This document shows positions 19,286-29,224 of a stretch of 37,686 nucleotides of DNA, piece by piece. The notes beneath the pieces were generated by a model. That model was not told the DNA's origin. It searched no databases and saw nothing but the letters and a program-made list of their open reading frames with translations. This DNA is from an uncultured Pseudorhodobacter sp. (GTDB lineage: Bacteria; Pseudomonadota; Alphaproteobacteria; Rhodobacterales; Rhodobacteraceae): NCBI GenBank assembly GCA_945957495.1, contig CAMFLG010000002.1, positions 1 to 37,686 on the forward strand, written 5' to 3'. The first letter of the stretch is position 1; every line of letters starts with the position of its first letter. A program made the position numbers and the translations under genes.

Positions 19286-22200
19286 CTATGCCCGGGGCGC
19301 CGAAATTCCTTCATGATACAACGAGAACCGCGCGATGTCGCGGGCAAGGTAGGCACGATATTCGGCACTATCGTTCCAATACTGCCCGCGTTTGACCTCG
19401 CGCACCGCCTTATCGGCAAATCCAGCGTTGTACTTGAAATGTGCAAACGTAAGCGAAGCGGCGGCGAGTTGAACCTCGGTGGCATAGTGCAGACTGGTTG
19501 AAAACCGCATCCAGGGTTTGTGACGCATCAGTGCTATCTTGCTGACCACAAAGGCATCCATCCGCGCTTCGGGCATCAGCCGGTGGCGCAGCGCGCTGGT
19601 GACGGTGCGGCCATCACCAAAGGGCCCACGCGACAGCGAATTGTGCAAATAGGCGGGCTGATCATAGTGCGGTGCGGCTTCGAAAGGGGATTGCCGGGAG
19701 AAATCTGCCTCTGCGAGGCTTACGGCCGGATACATATCGCGCATCAGCACCTCGACGGCATCAACCGCAGGCGGCAGGGACGCAAGATAAGTCTGTATGT
19801 CGTTGTTGCCAGCGGGCAGCAACAAAAGTTCGTCCACATCGGCCACCAAAGACCAGGCCCCGCTGCGCAGTTGCGCGGCCAAGGCAATCTTCCACGCCGT
19901 ACCCTGATCCATCGCCTTGAAATCGGCGGCGGCGCTGAACACCGCTACATCTGGCTCTTGCAACAGATACTCCAGCGAGCCGTCATCGCTCAGATTATCG
20001 GCGAACAGAAAGGCCTTAACGCCAAGGCTGCGGTAATGCGCCAGAAAATGCGGCAGCATCACCCGTTCATTGCGCAGCACAGCGATCACCGCCAAGGGCG
20101 CGGACGCCAGACTGGCAAGCCGACTTTCCGGGCTAATCAGTGTCATCGCGCCGTTGTTGTTGCGAAAGTGCGGCACCCGGTCGGCGGGCCAGATCCGGCG
20201 TGGATAAAGTCCGGGCGCCTTGCGCTCCGCGCTCAGGTTATTGGGATTGAGGCTGCCATCAAGATGCATCACCCGGGTAAAGTCAAAGCGATCATTGACG
20301 GCAATCCCCTCCCCCCAGCGCAGCACCGCTGGCGCGCCGGGGTGGTTGCGGCGCAAGATCATGCAGTGATAATCGCTTTCGTCCGGGGTAAGCCCTTCTT
20401 GCCCCAACAAGGCACCGACACAGACATCCTCACTGAAGGTGCCCGCGATGCAACGCTGGCCCTCTACCTTGCGCGCAGCCCCGTAAAGTGCCCAGACTGC
20501 GCGGCGATCCAGCGCATAGCCGGTCGAGCCATCGGTATAGGTCTGCTGGCGCGGGCCGCGGTCAAAAGCCAGGCGCCCCTTGTCGGTTTCGGCGCGGTTC
20601 TGGTGCCAGAGCCGGTCGGTCAGCATCTCGGTCTTGCGCAATATCCTGCCATACCAAGGGGCGCAACGATGGCGTGCGCTCATGAAATAGCTTGCAACAT
20701 CAAGGTGGCAATCGTCGTCTATTTTCAGGATATGCGCGGCATCACAGTTGTCACGCAGCCAGGCAAACCCGGCAAGAATCTTGCCCGTCAGCGCCTCATA
20801 GCTGTCGGGGGATGCAACCTGTAGCACGTCCCCCTGCAGACCAGGGCGGGGCGCTTCACCGGGTTTGGTGCCGACCAGAATGACATAGGGAATACCAAGA
20901 TCCTTGAGATCCTGCAGCCACCCGCGCCGCAGCGCCGCGACGCGGCTGTCAAGATTGGCGTGGCAGGAACAGACCATCACCACCGTATCGAACAGGGCCG
21001 GAGCCGCGGCGAGACCTGCATCCTGCTTCGTGGCAGGAGCTGCCCAATGCGGCAAGGGGGGCAGCCTGGCCAACAGGGCCGCCAGGTCCGGCGCCTCAGC
21101 CAGATCCAGCGCCTGCGCAACCCCGACCAGCCGCCGCGCAGCGCCAGTCATGAACGGGGCCTTTGCCATCGGGGCATGGTTGTCCTTGGGCAGGATGTCG
21201 ATGTTGACACTGACCACACGACAAAGCTCCAGCGCCCGCGGCCGGGTCTGGACCTGCCCTGCCAGATCTGCAATCAGCGCCAGTCCCGCAGCAATCCCGG
21301 CGAAATTCGCCCAAAGTGAACTGGTCTGCGCCAGGAATGGCGCAAGATCGGCCATGCGCCCATCGTCTTGAGGATCCACAAGCAGTGCATGTGCGCGGCG
21401 CATCATGCACGCGATCATCGGGCCCATTTCGCTGACAGGGGCGGCGGTTCTCGGCTCCTGCGCCGCGCCGCTCAGCACCGCCATCACGCTGTCTACCGGC
21501 ATTGGCGCAAGATCGGGCACCAGCGGGTCCAGCAACCCGCGTAGAATGCGTTCCGGGGTCTCGTCGCCCATTTGTTGCACCCGGCGCAACTCTGGCCCGC
21601 GCAGACGCCCCGTGCCATAAGAGCCAAGCGCCTCGGTGCGAAACGCTTCGATCCGTGCCACGCCCAGCGTCTTGAGGTCGCGCAGCGCGGCATCCAGCAT
21701 CAACTCATCGCGGGCATCCGGCCCGCCTGGACGATCCAGACATTGCACGACACTGGCAAAGGCGCGCGCACCCGCGCGCAGCGGATCAAAAGGCATGCAG
21801 CCCTGATCCAGCCGCGCGGTAATCTGCCGCCAGAAGGCCGGCGAGGTGCCAAAACACCGCAACGCGACCCAAGGCAGTTCCCGGCGCAAACTGTGGCTCA
21901 GCAGATCAGCGCGATCCAGCATCAGCAACATGGCCTCACGCATCGGCAAGTTCGCCCCCGGACCTTCCGTCAGATGCGCCCGGCTCCTCAGATAAGACAG
22001 GCTATCGGCGACCAGCTTTTCGCGCAACCAGGCCGGCATAAGATAGCTTTGCGGCGAGAAGGCGTGTCTGAGGCACCATGCCAGGGCTGTGTGCGACTGC
22101 CAGACATCGGGAGCCACAGTGGCAAGCGCTCCGGCAAGCCGAGCGGCCTCATCCCAATCGGCCGCGCACAGCAGATGCGGCAAGACCGTTGACCAGGCCC

Positions 22201-23050
22201 AGGCCTCTTGCCGGGCACTGGCGGGCAAGGGGTAGTCCAGTGCACCCAGAGCCGTACACAGCGCAGCCATGCTGTCTGCAGCGCAAAAGCTTGGCGTGAT
22301 CGCCAGAATAAAGGCCGTTTGCTCTGCCTGATCACAGGCAATGGGCCAGGCATGGTAAAACGCCTCCAGCAAGGCAGCCGGGCGGTATCGGTTATCACAC
22401 CCGTTACCCGCAGCGGATTCGTCTGCATCGGTTTTCGCTGCGGTAAGAGCTGCGGAAAAGGCCCGCAGGGCAATGTCGTACCAAGGCCCGGCCCGTGGCG
22501 GCGCGGTTGCCACGTCAAAAGCTGCCTGCAATCCCGTCAGGCGGGCTGCCTCTTGCAGCCAGTCCTGAACATAGGGGGGCAAGGCCCCCTTGTCTATCTG
22601 GCCATAGTACACATGTTCCAGGGCGCCAACGAGAACCTCTGTGGGCTGTGCATCACATGGGCTTTCGGCCAAATGGGCCAACATGCCAACGACAGTATCT
22701 TTCGATATCTCTACTGCAAGAAATCCAGCTGCCGAAAGCGTTTCCCCGGCCTCGGTCGGCACCGCCCCGGCAGACCGCCAATGGATGCGCAACCGCGCAG
22801 GCAAGGCAGATCGGCTTGCCCACAACCAGCCGGGAACAAGAACTTCATAACACTGTGGCCGACTCTGATCGGCAAACACATCCAGTGGTTCTGCGTCAGA
22901 ACCTGCGTCTGGCTCTGGGCCGCATAAGGCCGTTACAGCCGTCTCACTGCGTATCTCGAGACTCAGAAAACCAGAGGGACTCAGTCGATAGCTGTCTTGC
23001 GGGGCGGCGCTGAAAGAGACGGCACTGGCGTTGGTCATGCAGAGAATCAA
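19286..23050 (-). CDS. Giant multidomain glycosyltransferase: helical N-terminal region + GT31-like + GT92/Glyco_tranf_2_4-like
   Basis: FDTVVMVCSCHANLDSRVAALRRGWL...HILKIDDDCHLD...DGSTGYALDRRAV...FSEDVCVGALL (GT31-type DDD, GYxLxR and EDVxVG motifs), then LAVIAVLRNERVMLPHFLAHYRSLGVKAFLFADNLSDDGS...SLVADVDELLLLP. An internal Met (MTNASAV) may be the real start. Confidence 0.85.
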   Translation of the reverse strand: MILCMTNASAVSFSAAPQDSYRLSPSGFLSLEIRSETAVTALCGPEPDAGSDAEPLDVFADQSRPQCYEVLVPGWLWASRSALPARLRIHWRSAGAVPTEAGETLSAAGFLAVEISKDTVVGMLAHLAESPCDAQPTEVLVGALEHVYYGQIDKGALPPYVQDWLQEAARLTGLQAAFDVATAPPRAGPWYDIALRAFSAALTAAKTDADESAAGNGCDNRYRPAALLEAFYHAWPIACDQAEQTAFILAITPSFCAADSMAALCTALGALDYPLPASARQEAWAWSTVLPHLLCAADWDEAARLAGALATVAPDVWQSHTALAWCLRHAFSPQSYLMPAWLREKLVADSLSYLRSRAHLTEGPGANLPMREAMLLMLDRADLLSHSLRRELPWVALRCFGTSPAFWRQITARLDQGCMPFDPLRAGARAFASVVQCLDRPGGPDARDELMLDAALRDLKTLGVARIEAFRTEALGSYGTGRLRGPELRRVQQMGDETPERILRGLLDPLVPDLAPMPVDSVMAVLSGAAQEPRTAAPVSEMGPMIACMMRRAHALLVDPQDDGRMADLAPFLAQTSSLWANFAGIAAGLALIADLAGQVQTRPRALELCRVVSVNIDILPKDNHAPMAKAPFMTGAARRLVGVAQALDLAEAPDLAALLARLPPLPHWAAPATKQDAGLAAAPALFDTVVMVCSCHANLDSRVAALRRGWLQDLKDLGIPYVILVGTKPGEAPRPGLQGDVLQVASPDSYEALTGKILAGFAWLRDNCDAAHILKIDDDCHLDVASYFMSARHRCAPWYGRILRKTEMLTDRLWHQNRAETDKGRLAFDRGPRQQTYTDGSTGYALDRRAVWALYGAARKVEGQRCIAGTFSEDVCVGALLGQEGLTPDESDYHCMILRRNHPGAPAVLRWGEGIAVNDRFDFTRVMHLDGSLNPNNLSAERKAPGLYPRRIWPADRVPHFRNNNGAMTLISPESRLASLASAPLAVIAVLRNERVMLPHFLAHYRSLGVKAFLFADNLSDDGSLEYLLQEPDVAVFSAAADFKAMDQGTAWKIALAAQLRSGAWSLVADVDELLLLPAGNNDIQTYLASLPPAVDAVEVLMRDMYPAVSLAEADFSRQSPFEAAPHYDQPAYLHNSLSRGPFGDGRTVTSALRHRLMPEARMDAFVVSKIALMRHKPWMRFSTSLHYATEVQLAAASLTFAHFKYNAGFADKAVREVKRGQYWNDSAEYRAYLARDIARFSLYHEGISAPRA

Positions 23051-23203
23051 TCATCTTTCAACTAAACGTTCGGATTCCTCGCGCGCGACGTCCACGGCAT
23101 TTCTACTCTGTCGCTTGCGCAAAGGGTATGTAAAATTGCACTTTACTGTGAAAGCCCTCAAAGGAATAGCGGTGTTGCGTGGGGAGAGCGGAAGGCGCTT
23201 GAG

Positions 23204-24487
23204 GTGAGGGATATCGTCGCTATCTCCGACCGCTTTGATGCCCTGTGGTATGCAGATCATTATGGCGATGTCGCGGCCTCGGGGTTTGCGCCGGACGATC
23301 ACTTTGCCCTTGTGGGGGCACGGCTTGGACGTGGTATTTCGGCCAGAGTGCCGCAGTTGTTGGCAGGCGACCCGCTAGCGCTGGCGCTTGCACGGCGGCG
23401 CGCGGCTTTGCTGGCTAGGTTTGACGAAACCGCTACCGGACAGGTGGCCCCGTCTAGCTGCGGGATAGCGATTTCCTATTGCATCCCCTCAATGGACCGG
23501 CTCTGTGATCTGGAACTGACCCTTGCCACCTCACTGGCACAGAACAAGGCTTTTGCCGACAGGGTCGAATTCATCGTACTGGCCTTTGAAGACGGCACCC
23601 GGACCCGCGATTGGCTGAAGGCACATTTCCGTGCCGAACTTGCAACCGGATATCTGCGGTTCGTGCAACAACCCCGTTTACCCGTCTGGCACTTTGGCAT
23701 CGCCAAGAACCGCTTCCGCGGCGTCATGGCGGGGCAGCTTTATTCAAGCCTCGATGCCGATAACTGCGTCACGGCAGAGGAAACGGCGCTGTTGCTGCAA
23801 TGTCTGGCCGAACGAGGTGCCAATTTCATCTTTCATCATTTTTCGGGTGTTTGGGGGGACGGCAGTTCCGGGCGATTGACCCTGCCCTGGCGTATCTATG
23901 AAAGTTGCGGCTATGATACGGGACTTTTCCCGCGGCAATTTGACGAAGTCGATGCCATCCTGACCGCACTGTGCAGAGATCCTGAACTGGTGTTGATGCA
24001 TTATCAGGTCGATACCCATGTGCTTGAGACGGATAACATCCGTGCCTTTCTACGCGCCACCGATCTGATCCCGCAGAGAGAGGCGCTGCCTTTGCCGCAC
24101 CGTATCGCCCCCGCAAACCCCAAGCCTGACAGCTATGTCAGCGATGATCCCGTCCTGCGCCTTACCCAGTCGCTGAACGAAGCGATGAGTTTTGTCAAAA
24201 ACCTTGCCAACAGCACCGCTCAGGCACCCTGGCTACGCCGTATCGAGGCCGATATTGCCGAAATGGCAACCTTGATGCCGCCGCTTGATCTTTTGGCGCT
24301 GATTTATGGCCCGCAGGCCCACACAACCCTGCAGACCGCGCCGCCGCACGGCGGGGTTGCTCCTGACGGACAAAACAACCTCATCCCGCAAATCGGGCAG
24401 GGGATCATCGCACCGACGCTCTGGCATCCGGTCCTGACCGCAGCGGCGCGGGCGATCGGGCGCTCCGATCTTGATTTCACGCCCTGA
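23204..24487 (+). CDS. Single-domain GT-A-like glycosyltransferase homologous to the N-terminal half of 14891..16948
   Basis: FDALWYADHYGDVAASGFAPDDHFALVGARLGRG...ISYCIPSMDRLCDLELTL...YSSLDADNCVTAEET...VWGDGSSGRLTLPWRIYESCGYDTGLFPRQFDEVD. Confidence 0.82.
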   Translation: MRDIVAISDRFDALWYADHYGDVAASGFAPDDHFALVGARLGRGISARVPQLLAGDPLALALARRRAALLARFDETATGQVAPSSCGIAISYCIPSMDRLCDLELTLATSLAQNKAFADRVEFIVLAFEDGTRTRDWLKAHFRAELATGYLRFVQQPRLPVWHFGIAKNRFRGVMAGQLYSSLDADNCVTAEETALLLQCLAERGANFIFHHFSGVWGDGSSGRLTLPWRIYESCGYDTGLFPRQFDEVDAILTALCRDPELVLMHYQVDTHVLETDNIRAFLRATDLIPQREALPLPHRIAPANPKPDSYVSDDPVLRLTQSLNEAMSFVKNLANSTAQAPWLRRIEADIAEMATLMPPLDLLALIYGPQAHTTLQTAPPHGGVAPDGQNNLIPQIGQGIIAPTLWHPVLTAAARAIGRSDLDFTP

Positions 24488-24694
24488 TCTTTGGCACAGT
24501 TGGCGCATAACTGCCTGATTTTCCGGTGCCACGATACAGAGCAGCCGAAACTGCGGGCAACACCGCTGGGCCGTCTTGAAGCCGAGGGCCAGATCACGCT
24601 AGGAAGATGGGGTTACGCTGCTGCCATTACAGATTTCCCTGCGCATACCCTGACAAGGGCTATCGGAACGATCTTTGCTCACGCATGAATAGAC

Positions 24695-25417
24695 ATGGCT
24701 AAAATAACCGTCATCCTGACCTCTGCCCGTTTTGGTGGCAAGTATATGCTTGATCTGATCAGCCAGGCTGATCCGGAGGCCGAGGTGCTGCAAGAAGTGC
24801 TGCGCAAAGGCAGCGACAACACACATCGGGTTAGCAAGATTACCGGCCTTTCCGTTGGCGAGATCGTGGCACTGTCGCGCGAAGCCCCCGAACAGCTTTG
24901 GGACCGGCTGGCAACCGTTGCCGCACAAGGCGACCGCGCTGTATACCTGCGCGCCTATCACTATCACCAACCCAACAACGCCCCATTGTGGGACCGCGTG
25001 CGGGATCAGGCCCGCGTGGTGCATCTGATCCGGCGCAACCTTTTTGACGCCTATTGCTCGCGCGAGGTCGCGATGAAGCTTGGCAAATGGCAGGTTAACC
25101 GTGGCCAAAAGCTTGATTCCGGCGGCACCATCGAAATCCCCCGTCCTGCACTGGAAGAATTCATCGCGGATCGCTGCAAGCAGATCAATTGGGCCCGGGA
25201 CCACTTTGCAGCCGGCGATTATCACGAGGTGTTCTTTGAAGACATCATCCGCTCACCAGGCAATTGCCTACGCGCTCTTGCAGGCAAGATAGATCTGCCG
25301 GAAAACCCCGCTCCTCAGCATTTCCTGTCCAAATTTGACCGGATGCGCCCCACCTCAAATGCTGATCTGGTCGGCAACTATCTTGACGTGGCAGTGCTGG
25401 ACAAAGAGTTCTTCTGA
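24695..25417 (+). CDS. Sulfotransferase-like protein with degenerate 5'-PSB loop
   Basis: TVILTSARFGGKYMLDLI vs SSARSGTNYFLTAY of 14158..14877. Shared RVVHLIRRNLFDAYCSREVAMKLGKWQ and C-terminal SNADLVGNYLDVAVLDKEFF. Confidence 0.82.
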   Translation: MAKITVILTSARFGGKYMLDLISQADPEAEVLQEVLRKGSDNTHRVSKITGLSVGEIVALSREAPEQLWDRLATVAAQGDRAVYLRAYHYHQPNNAPLWDRVRDQARVVHLIRRNLFDAYCSREVAMKLGKWQVNRGQKLDSGGTIEIPRPALEEFIADRCKQINWARDHFAAGDYHEVFFEDIIRSPGNCLRALAGKIDLPENPAPQHFLSKFDRMRPTSNADLVGNYLDVAVLDKEFF

Positions 25418-25515
25418 AGCGGGTTCGACCTGAACGACCAGACAGCACCGCATATTTCATCGGCTGCCGGTTGAGGGAGGTCCATACGCCGGGGGTGGGT
25501 TCCACGGGTACTTGA

Positions 25516-26187
25516 CTAGGCCAAAACCGCGCCCGGGCGGCCTTTTTGCCGGCGCGCTTCCAGTTTTGCCAGACCTGCGGCGTTGATCTGCGGGATTTGC
25601 GCGAGCAGCGCGTAATCCTTGGCATAAAACGCCTGCATCTCTTCGACCAGTTCGGGCGAAACGTCGATCATGCGCTTTTTGACCTTGCTGACATTTTTGG
25701 ACTGCAAAGGCGCCTTGATGCCCAGCCTGTCGCAGATCATACCAAAATGGCTGGCAAGCTGGTCGTAGGGAATGACATAGTCCACGATCGGCACGCCATG
25801 CTTGTTGGTAAAGAAATGGCTTTGCAGCCGCGGTGCCCCACTTTGCATCGTGCGGTTCCAGTCATTCAGCGCCCAGAACGCGGCAAAGCTCATTCCGGCA
25901 GGCAGCGGGCTTTCGACCTTGTTGCCACAGCGATAGCGATACCAGGACTGGATCCACGACACAGGGTCACGCATCACACCGAAGGTGAAAAAGCTTTCGA
26001 TGCCATAGCCGCTGCGGCCGAACAGGAAATCATACTCCGGTAGGGCATCGCGCAGATAGATATGCTTGCGTTGCGGCCCGCCGCCGCGCTGAATCTCGGC
26101 CTGTCCGACCAGACTGTGCTCGATCGAGGTCGAGGCCGTCTTGGAGTTGGCGATAAAGACAAAGCGCTTTTTGACACCGATCAGCAT
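25516..26187 (-). CDS. Sulfotransferase family protein
   Basis: KRFVFIANSKTASTSIEHSLV (5'-PSB) and FGVMRDPVSWIQSWYRYR (3'-PB). Confidence 0.85.
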   Translation of the reverse strand: MLIGVKKRFVFIANSKTASTSIEHSLVGQAEIQRGGGPQRKHIYLRDALPEYDFLFGRSGYGIESFFTFGVMRDPVSWIQSWYRYRCGNKVESPLPAGMSFAAFWALNDWNRTMQSGAPRLQSHFFTNKHGVPIVDYVIPYDQLASHFGMICDRLGIKAPLQSKNVSKVKKRMIDVSPELVEEMQAFYAKDYALLAQIPQINAAGLAKLEARRQKGRPGAVLA

Positions 26188-26229
26188 GGTGGCATCCTTT
26201 CGGGTCAGGATATCATCGTTTCATATATG

Positions 26230-27000
26230 TTACTGTTGCAGATGATTGAGCCGCGTCTGCAAGACTTGGCTGACGCGCGCCAGATCGAACTCTTCGCCCA
26301 AGAAGTCGAAGAGTGGGCGCAGCGCTTCGGGTTTGCCGTTGTAATCGTCGTAATGTGTTTTCAGGCAGATATCCGGATAGCTGGCAATCCAGTCCTGAAA
26401 AAGCGACTCGGCCTCTTTCAACGCCTGATACACTCGCGCCTCGTGCATATCCGCCCACCAGCCCGATTTCGCCACTGCAGCGTGGCTACGGGTATTGAAA
26501 ACAAAGCGCGCCTTGGGAAAGAATGTGCGAATGAATTGCATGCAAGGGCGGAACAACGTGGGCTGGGTGTGAAAGCGGATTTCCTTGAAGCCGCCAACAC
26601 GCACGCCTTTGGGCAGATGCAACACCTCGCGGGCAAAGACCTCTGCCATCGACTTTCCATAGGAAAATGGTCGCACCAGTTCTGCACCATACCAAGGATG
26701 GCTTGGTGGCGTTTCCACCCCGCTGCGCCGCGCGCCGCGCAAGACTTCTTCGGTTTCAACCGCATGCCACGCCTTGGCCAGATGCGCCAGCGTGTTGGCA
26801 TTCTCGCCCCGGATGCAATAGCCAGGAATCGTATTCAACACATTTTGCAGCAGTGTCGATCCTGATCGCCCATAAGTCACTACAAAGACAAAGCCCTCGG
26901 ACGCAGCGCTCAGGTTAGGAAATCGGTCGTCCATAAGGGGGAAATATCTCGATAGGGCCTTGTTGTACGCCAGAATAGCTGTCGTTGTCGGGGCACACAA
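26230..27000 (-). CDS. Sulfotransferase with canonical-looking PAPS loop (start could be the internal MDDRFPNLS Met)
   Basis: GFVFVVTYGRSGSTLLQNVLN, GGFKEIRFH, FIRTFFPKARFVFNTRSHAAVAKSGWW. Confidence 0.9.
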   Translation of the reverse strand: MCAPTTTAILAYNKALSRYFPLMDDRFPNLSAASEGFVFVVTYGRSGSTLLQNVLNTIPGYCIRGENANTLAHLAKAWHAVETEEVLRGARRSGVETPPSHPWYGAELVRPFSYGKSMAEVFAREVLHLPKGVRVGGFKEIRFHTQPTLFRPCMQFIRTFFPKARFVFNTRSHAAVAKSGWWADMHEARVYQALKEAESLFQDWIASYPDICLKTHYDDYNGKPEALRPLFDFLGEEFDLARVSQVLQTRLNHLQQ

Positions 27001-27090
27001 CCCAATCCGTTAAAACCCTGAAACTGCCGCAACGCTTGAGCTTTATGACGGCCCAAGGCAAGTTGCTGCGCAACATCAGGAGCATCGCGC

Positions 27091-29112
27091 ATGAGTTTGC
27101 CCACGGCAGCATCCCCCACAACCACACCGCAGATTACGGTGATTGTGGCGGTGCACAACGTGCAAGCCTATATCGCGGCCTGCATCAAGAGCCTGTTGCA
27201 GCAAGGGTTTACCGATTTTGAAGCCGTTGTCATCGACGACGGCTCCACCGACCAAAGCCGCACCGAGGCAGAAGAGGCGGCAGCAGGCGATCCGCGCATC
27301 CGCATTTTTCCTTATGCCAATGGCGGGCTTTCAGCCGCGCGCAATCGCGGCCTTGATCTGGCACGGGGGGAATTCATCGCCTTTGTCGATGGTGATGACC
27401 GGGTAGAACCAGGCTATCTGGCCCGGATGCATGCGGCCCTTCTGGCTGATGGCGGCGATCTGGTCAGTTGCGGGCTGCGCTATGTCAGCCCCAGCGGGGG
27501 CGCAGGCCCACCGCACCCGGGTTTGCACGGCACAGAGCCCGGGGCGCAAACAGGCTCTGACACAGTTGAACGCCATGATCTTGGCAACTGGTGCGAGGTG
27601 ATCCGGCATTTTCCCTCGGCCTGGAACAAGCTTTACCGCCGCAGCCTGATCGGCGATCTGCGCTATGTTGAGGGCTACGTCTACGAAGATCACGCTTTTT
27701 TCTGGCAGGTCGCAGCCCGCACCGACCATCTGCTGCGGCTGCCGGATGCGCTCTATCTGCAAACCCAGGGCCGCGACGGCCAGATCACCCGCGACGGCTC
27801 TGACCGGGTGTTCGAGCAGTTCGCGGTGCTGGATCAGTTGGCGCAGATCATCGCCGAAAGCCCGCACCGCACCGGCGGCGATCTGGCCTTTCCCCGCATC
27901 GCAAGTCGTCTGTTGTTCGAACGCAGTCTGGCCATCCATGATCCCGGCCGCCGCGCCCGCTTTGCCGCGCGCGCCCGTGCCTATCTGGCCGAACATGACG
28001 TCCAGTGGAGCCCGCATTGGGACCCCGGCATCGGACGCGGGTTCGGGCTGGGGCTGGCCGGGCATCTGCCGCTGACGGTGATCGTGCCCAGCGATGGCTC
28101 GGCAACTCCGTTGCAGGCGACGCTGCGGGCGCTCGCCGCACAGGGTTTTCGCGATTTTGAAACCCTGATCGTGGTTGATGGCTGCGATGATGACGCCCGG
28201 CTGACCGCCTTGCAACACGCAGCCCTGCTGCCCCGCGCCTCGGTTCTGGCGGTACAGGCGCTGCCCGAGGCCGATCTGGCCCCGACCACCGCCAGCCGGG
28301 TCGCGCGGGCGCGCAACCGCGGGCTGGACGCCGCCCAAGGGTATTTCGTGATGTTTCTGGATGCGGGCGACCTGCCGCATCCGCATGCCTTGGGCATGGC
28401 CGTGGATGCGATGCTGCGCTATGGCCCGCAGCTTGGCAGCGGCCCCGACGACATGCTGGATATGGGGGCGGATATGGGGTTCTTCCCGTTTCTGCCCGAT
28501 CCGAATGGTCCGGCCCATTGTGGATTGCACGACATCGAAGGGATGCAGGCCCACCTGATCGCCAGCGCCTTTGCCATCACCGGCGAAACTGCGATGCGGC
28601 TGCATCCCCTGCCCTCTGCCAAGATCTTTCGCCGCGCCTTCTTGCAAAACGACAGCTTGCGCTTTGCTGGACATGAGTTGCAAAGCTGGCAATTCACCCT
28701 CGAGGCCGCGCTGACCGCACGCAGCGTGGCGCATGTACCCATCCCGATGCTCACGCTGGACGGGCTGGCTGGCCACCGCCACTTCTGGAACGCGCCCACC
28801 AGCGCCGCCGGGCTCAGCACCGCGCTGGACCGGGTGATCACCGCCACCCAAACTGCGGCGGACCGCGGCGGCCACCCCCTGCCCGCAGGCTGGCAGCACC
28901 GCCTGTTCGCCCGGATGATCTGGGAAAAACTGAACTTCTCCCTGCATCCCAACCCCGAAAGAGCCGCGCAATATGCCGAGACCTTCGCCAGGGACATGCA
29001 CAGCGAGCTTTCCCGGCGCGGCCTGTTGGCTGAGCCACAATCAGAGGCCCAGATGGCTGTGCGTCTGGACCCCTATATCGGCCCCCGCGTGCGCAAGATC
29101 ATGCAGCCGTGA
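27091..29112 (+). CDS. Tandem family-2 glycosyltransferase (two GT2 domains)
   Basis: Domain 1: ITVIVAVHNVQAYIAACIKSLLQQGFTDFEAVVIDDGSTD...NGGLSAARNRGLDLARGEFIAFVDGDD. Domain 2: LTVIVPSDGSATPLQATLRALAAQGFRDFETLIVVDGCDDD...ARARNRGLDAAQGYFVMFLDAGD. Confidence 0.92.
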   Translation: MSLPTAASPTTTPQITVIVAVHNVQAYIAACIKSLLQQGFTDFEAVVIDDGSTDQSRTEAEEAAAGDPRIRIFPYANGGLSAARNRGLDLARGEFIAFVDGDDRVEPGYLARMHAALLADGGDLVSCGLRYVSPSGGAGPPHPGLHGTEPGAQTGSDTVERHDLGNWCEVIRHFPSAWNKLYRRSLIGDLRYVEGYVYEDHAFFWQVAARTDHLLRLPDALYLQTQGRDGQITRDGSDRVFEQFAVLDQLAQIIAESPHRTGGDLAFPRIASRLLFERSLAIHDPGRRARFAARARAYLAEHDVQWSPHWDPGIGRGFGLGLAGHLPLTVIVPSDGSATPLQATLRALAAQGFRDFETLIVVDGCDDDARLTALQHAALLPRASVLAVQALPEADLAPTTASRVARARNRGLDAAQGYFVMFLDAGDLPHPHALGMAVDAMLRYGPQLGSGPDDMLDMGADMGFFPFLPDPNGPAHCGLHDIEGMQAHLIASAFAITGETAMRLHPLPSAKIFRRAFLQNDSLRFAGHELQSWQFTLEAALTARSVAHVPIPMLTLDGLAGHRHFWNAPTSAAGLSTALDRVITATQTAADRGGHPLPAGWQHRLFARMIWEKLNFSLHPNPERAAQYAETFARDMHSELSRRGLLAEPQSEAQMAVRLDPYIGPRVRKIMQP

Positions 29113-29224
29113 CCGGTAAAAGCCCGCTTTACCCTTGCGGGTCTATCCGTGCTAAGCAAGCATCGCATGTCGCTTTGACGATCCAGCCATACTGGCCGAC
29201 AATCGCCGCAGGAAAGGACGTTCC

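Noticed and set aside
19520-20824. 434-aa plus-strand ORF opposite the 1254-aa GT
   Set aside because: Antisense of the clearly conserved GT31/GT92-like domains; composition typical of shadow ORFs.
27331-29040. 569-aa minus-strand ORF opposite the tandem GT2 gene
   Set aside because: High-GC codon-position shadow ORF; the plus strand has clear GT2 motifs and the antisense translation has none.
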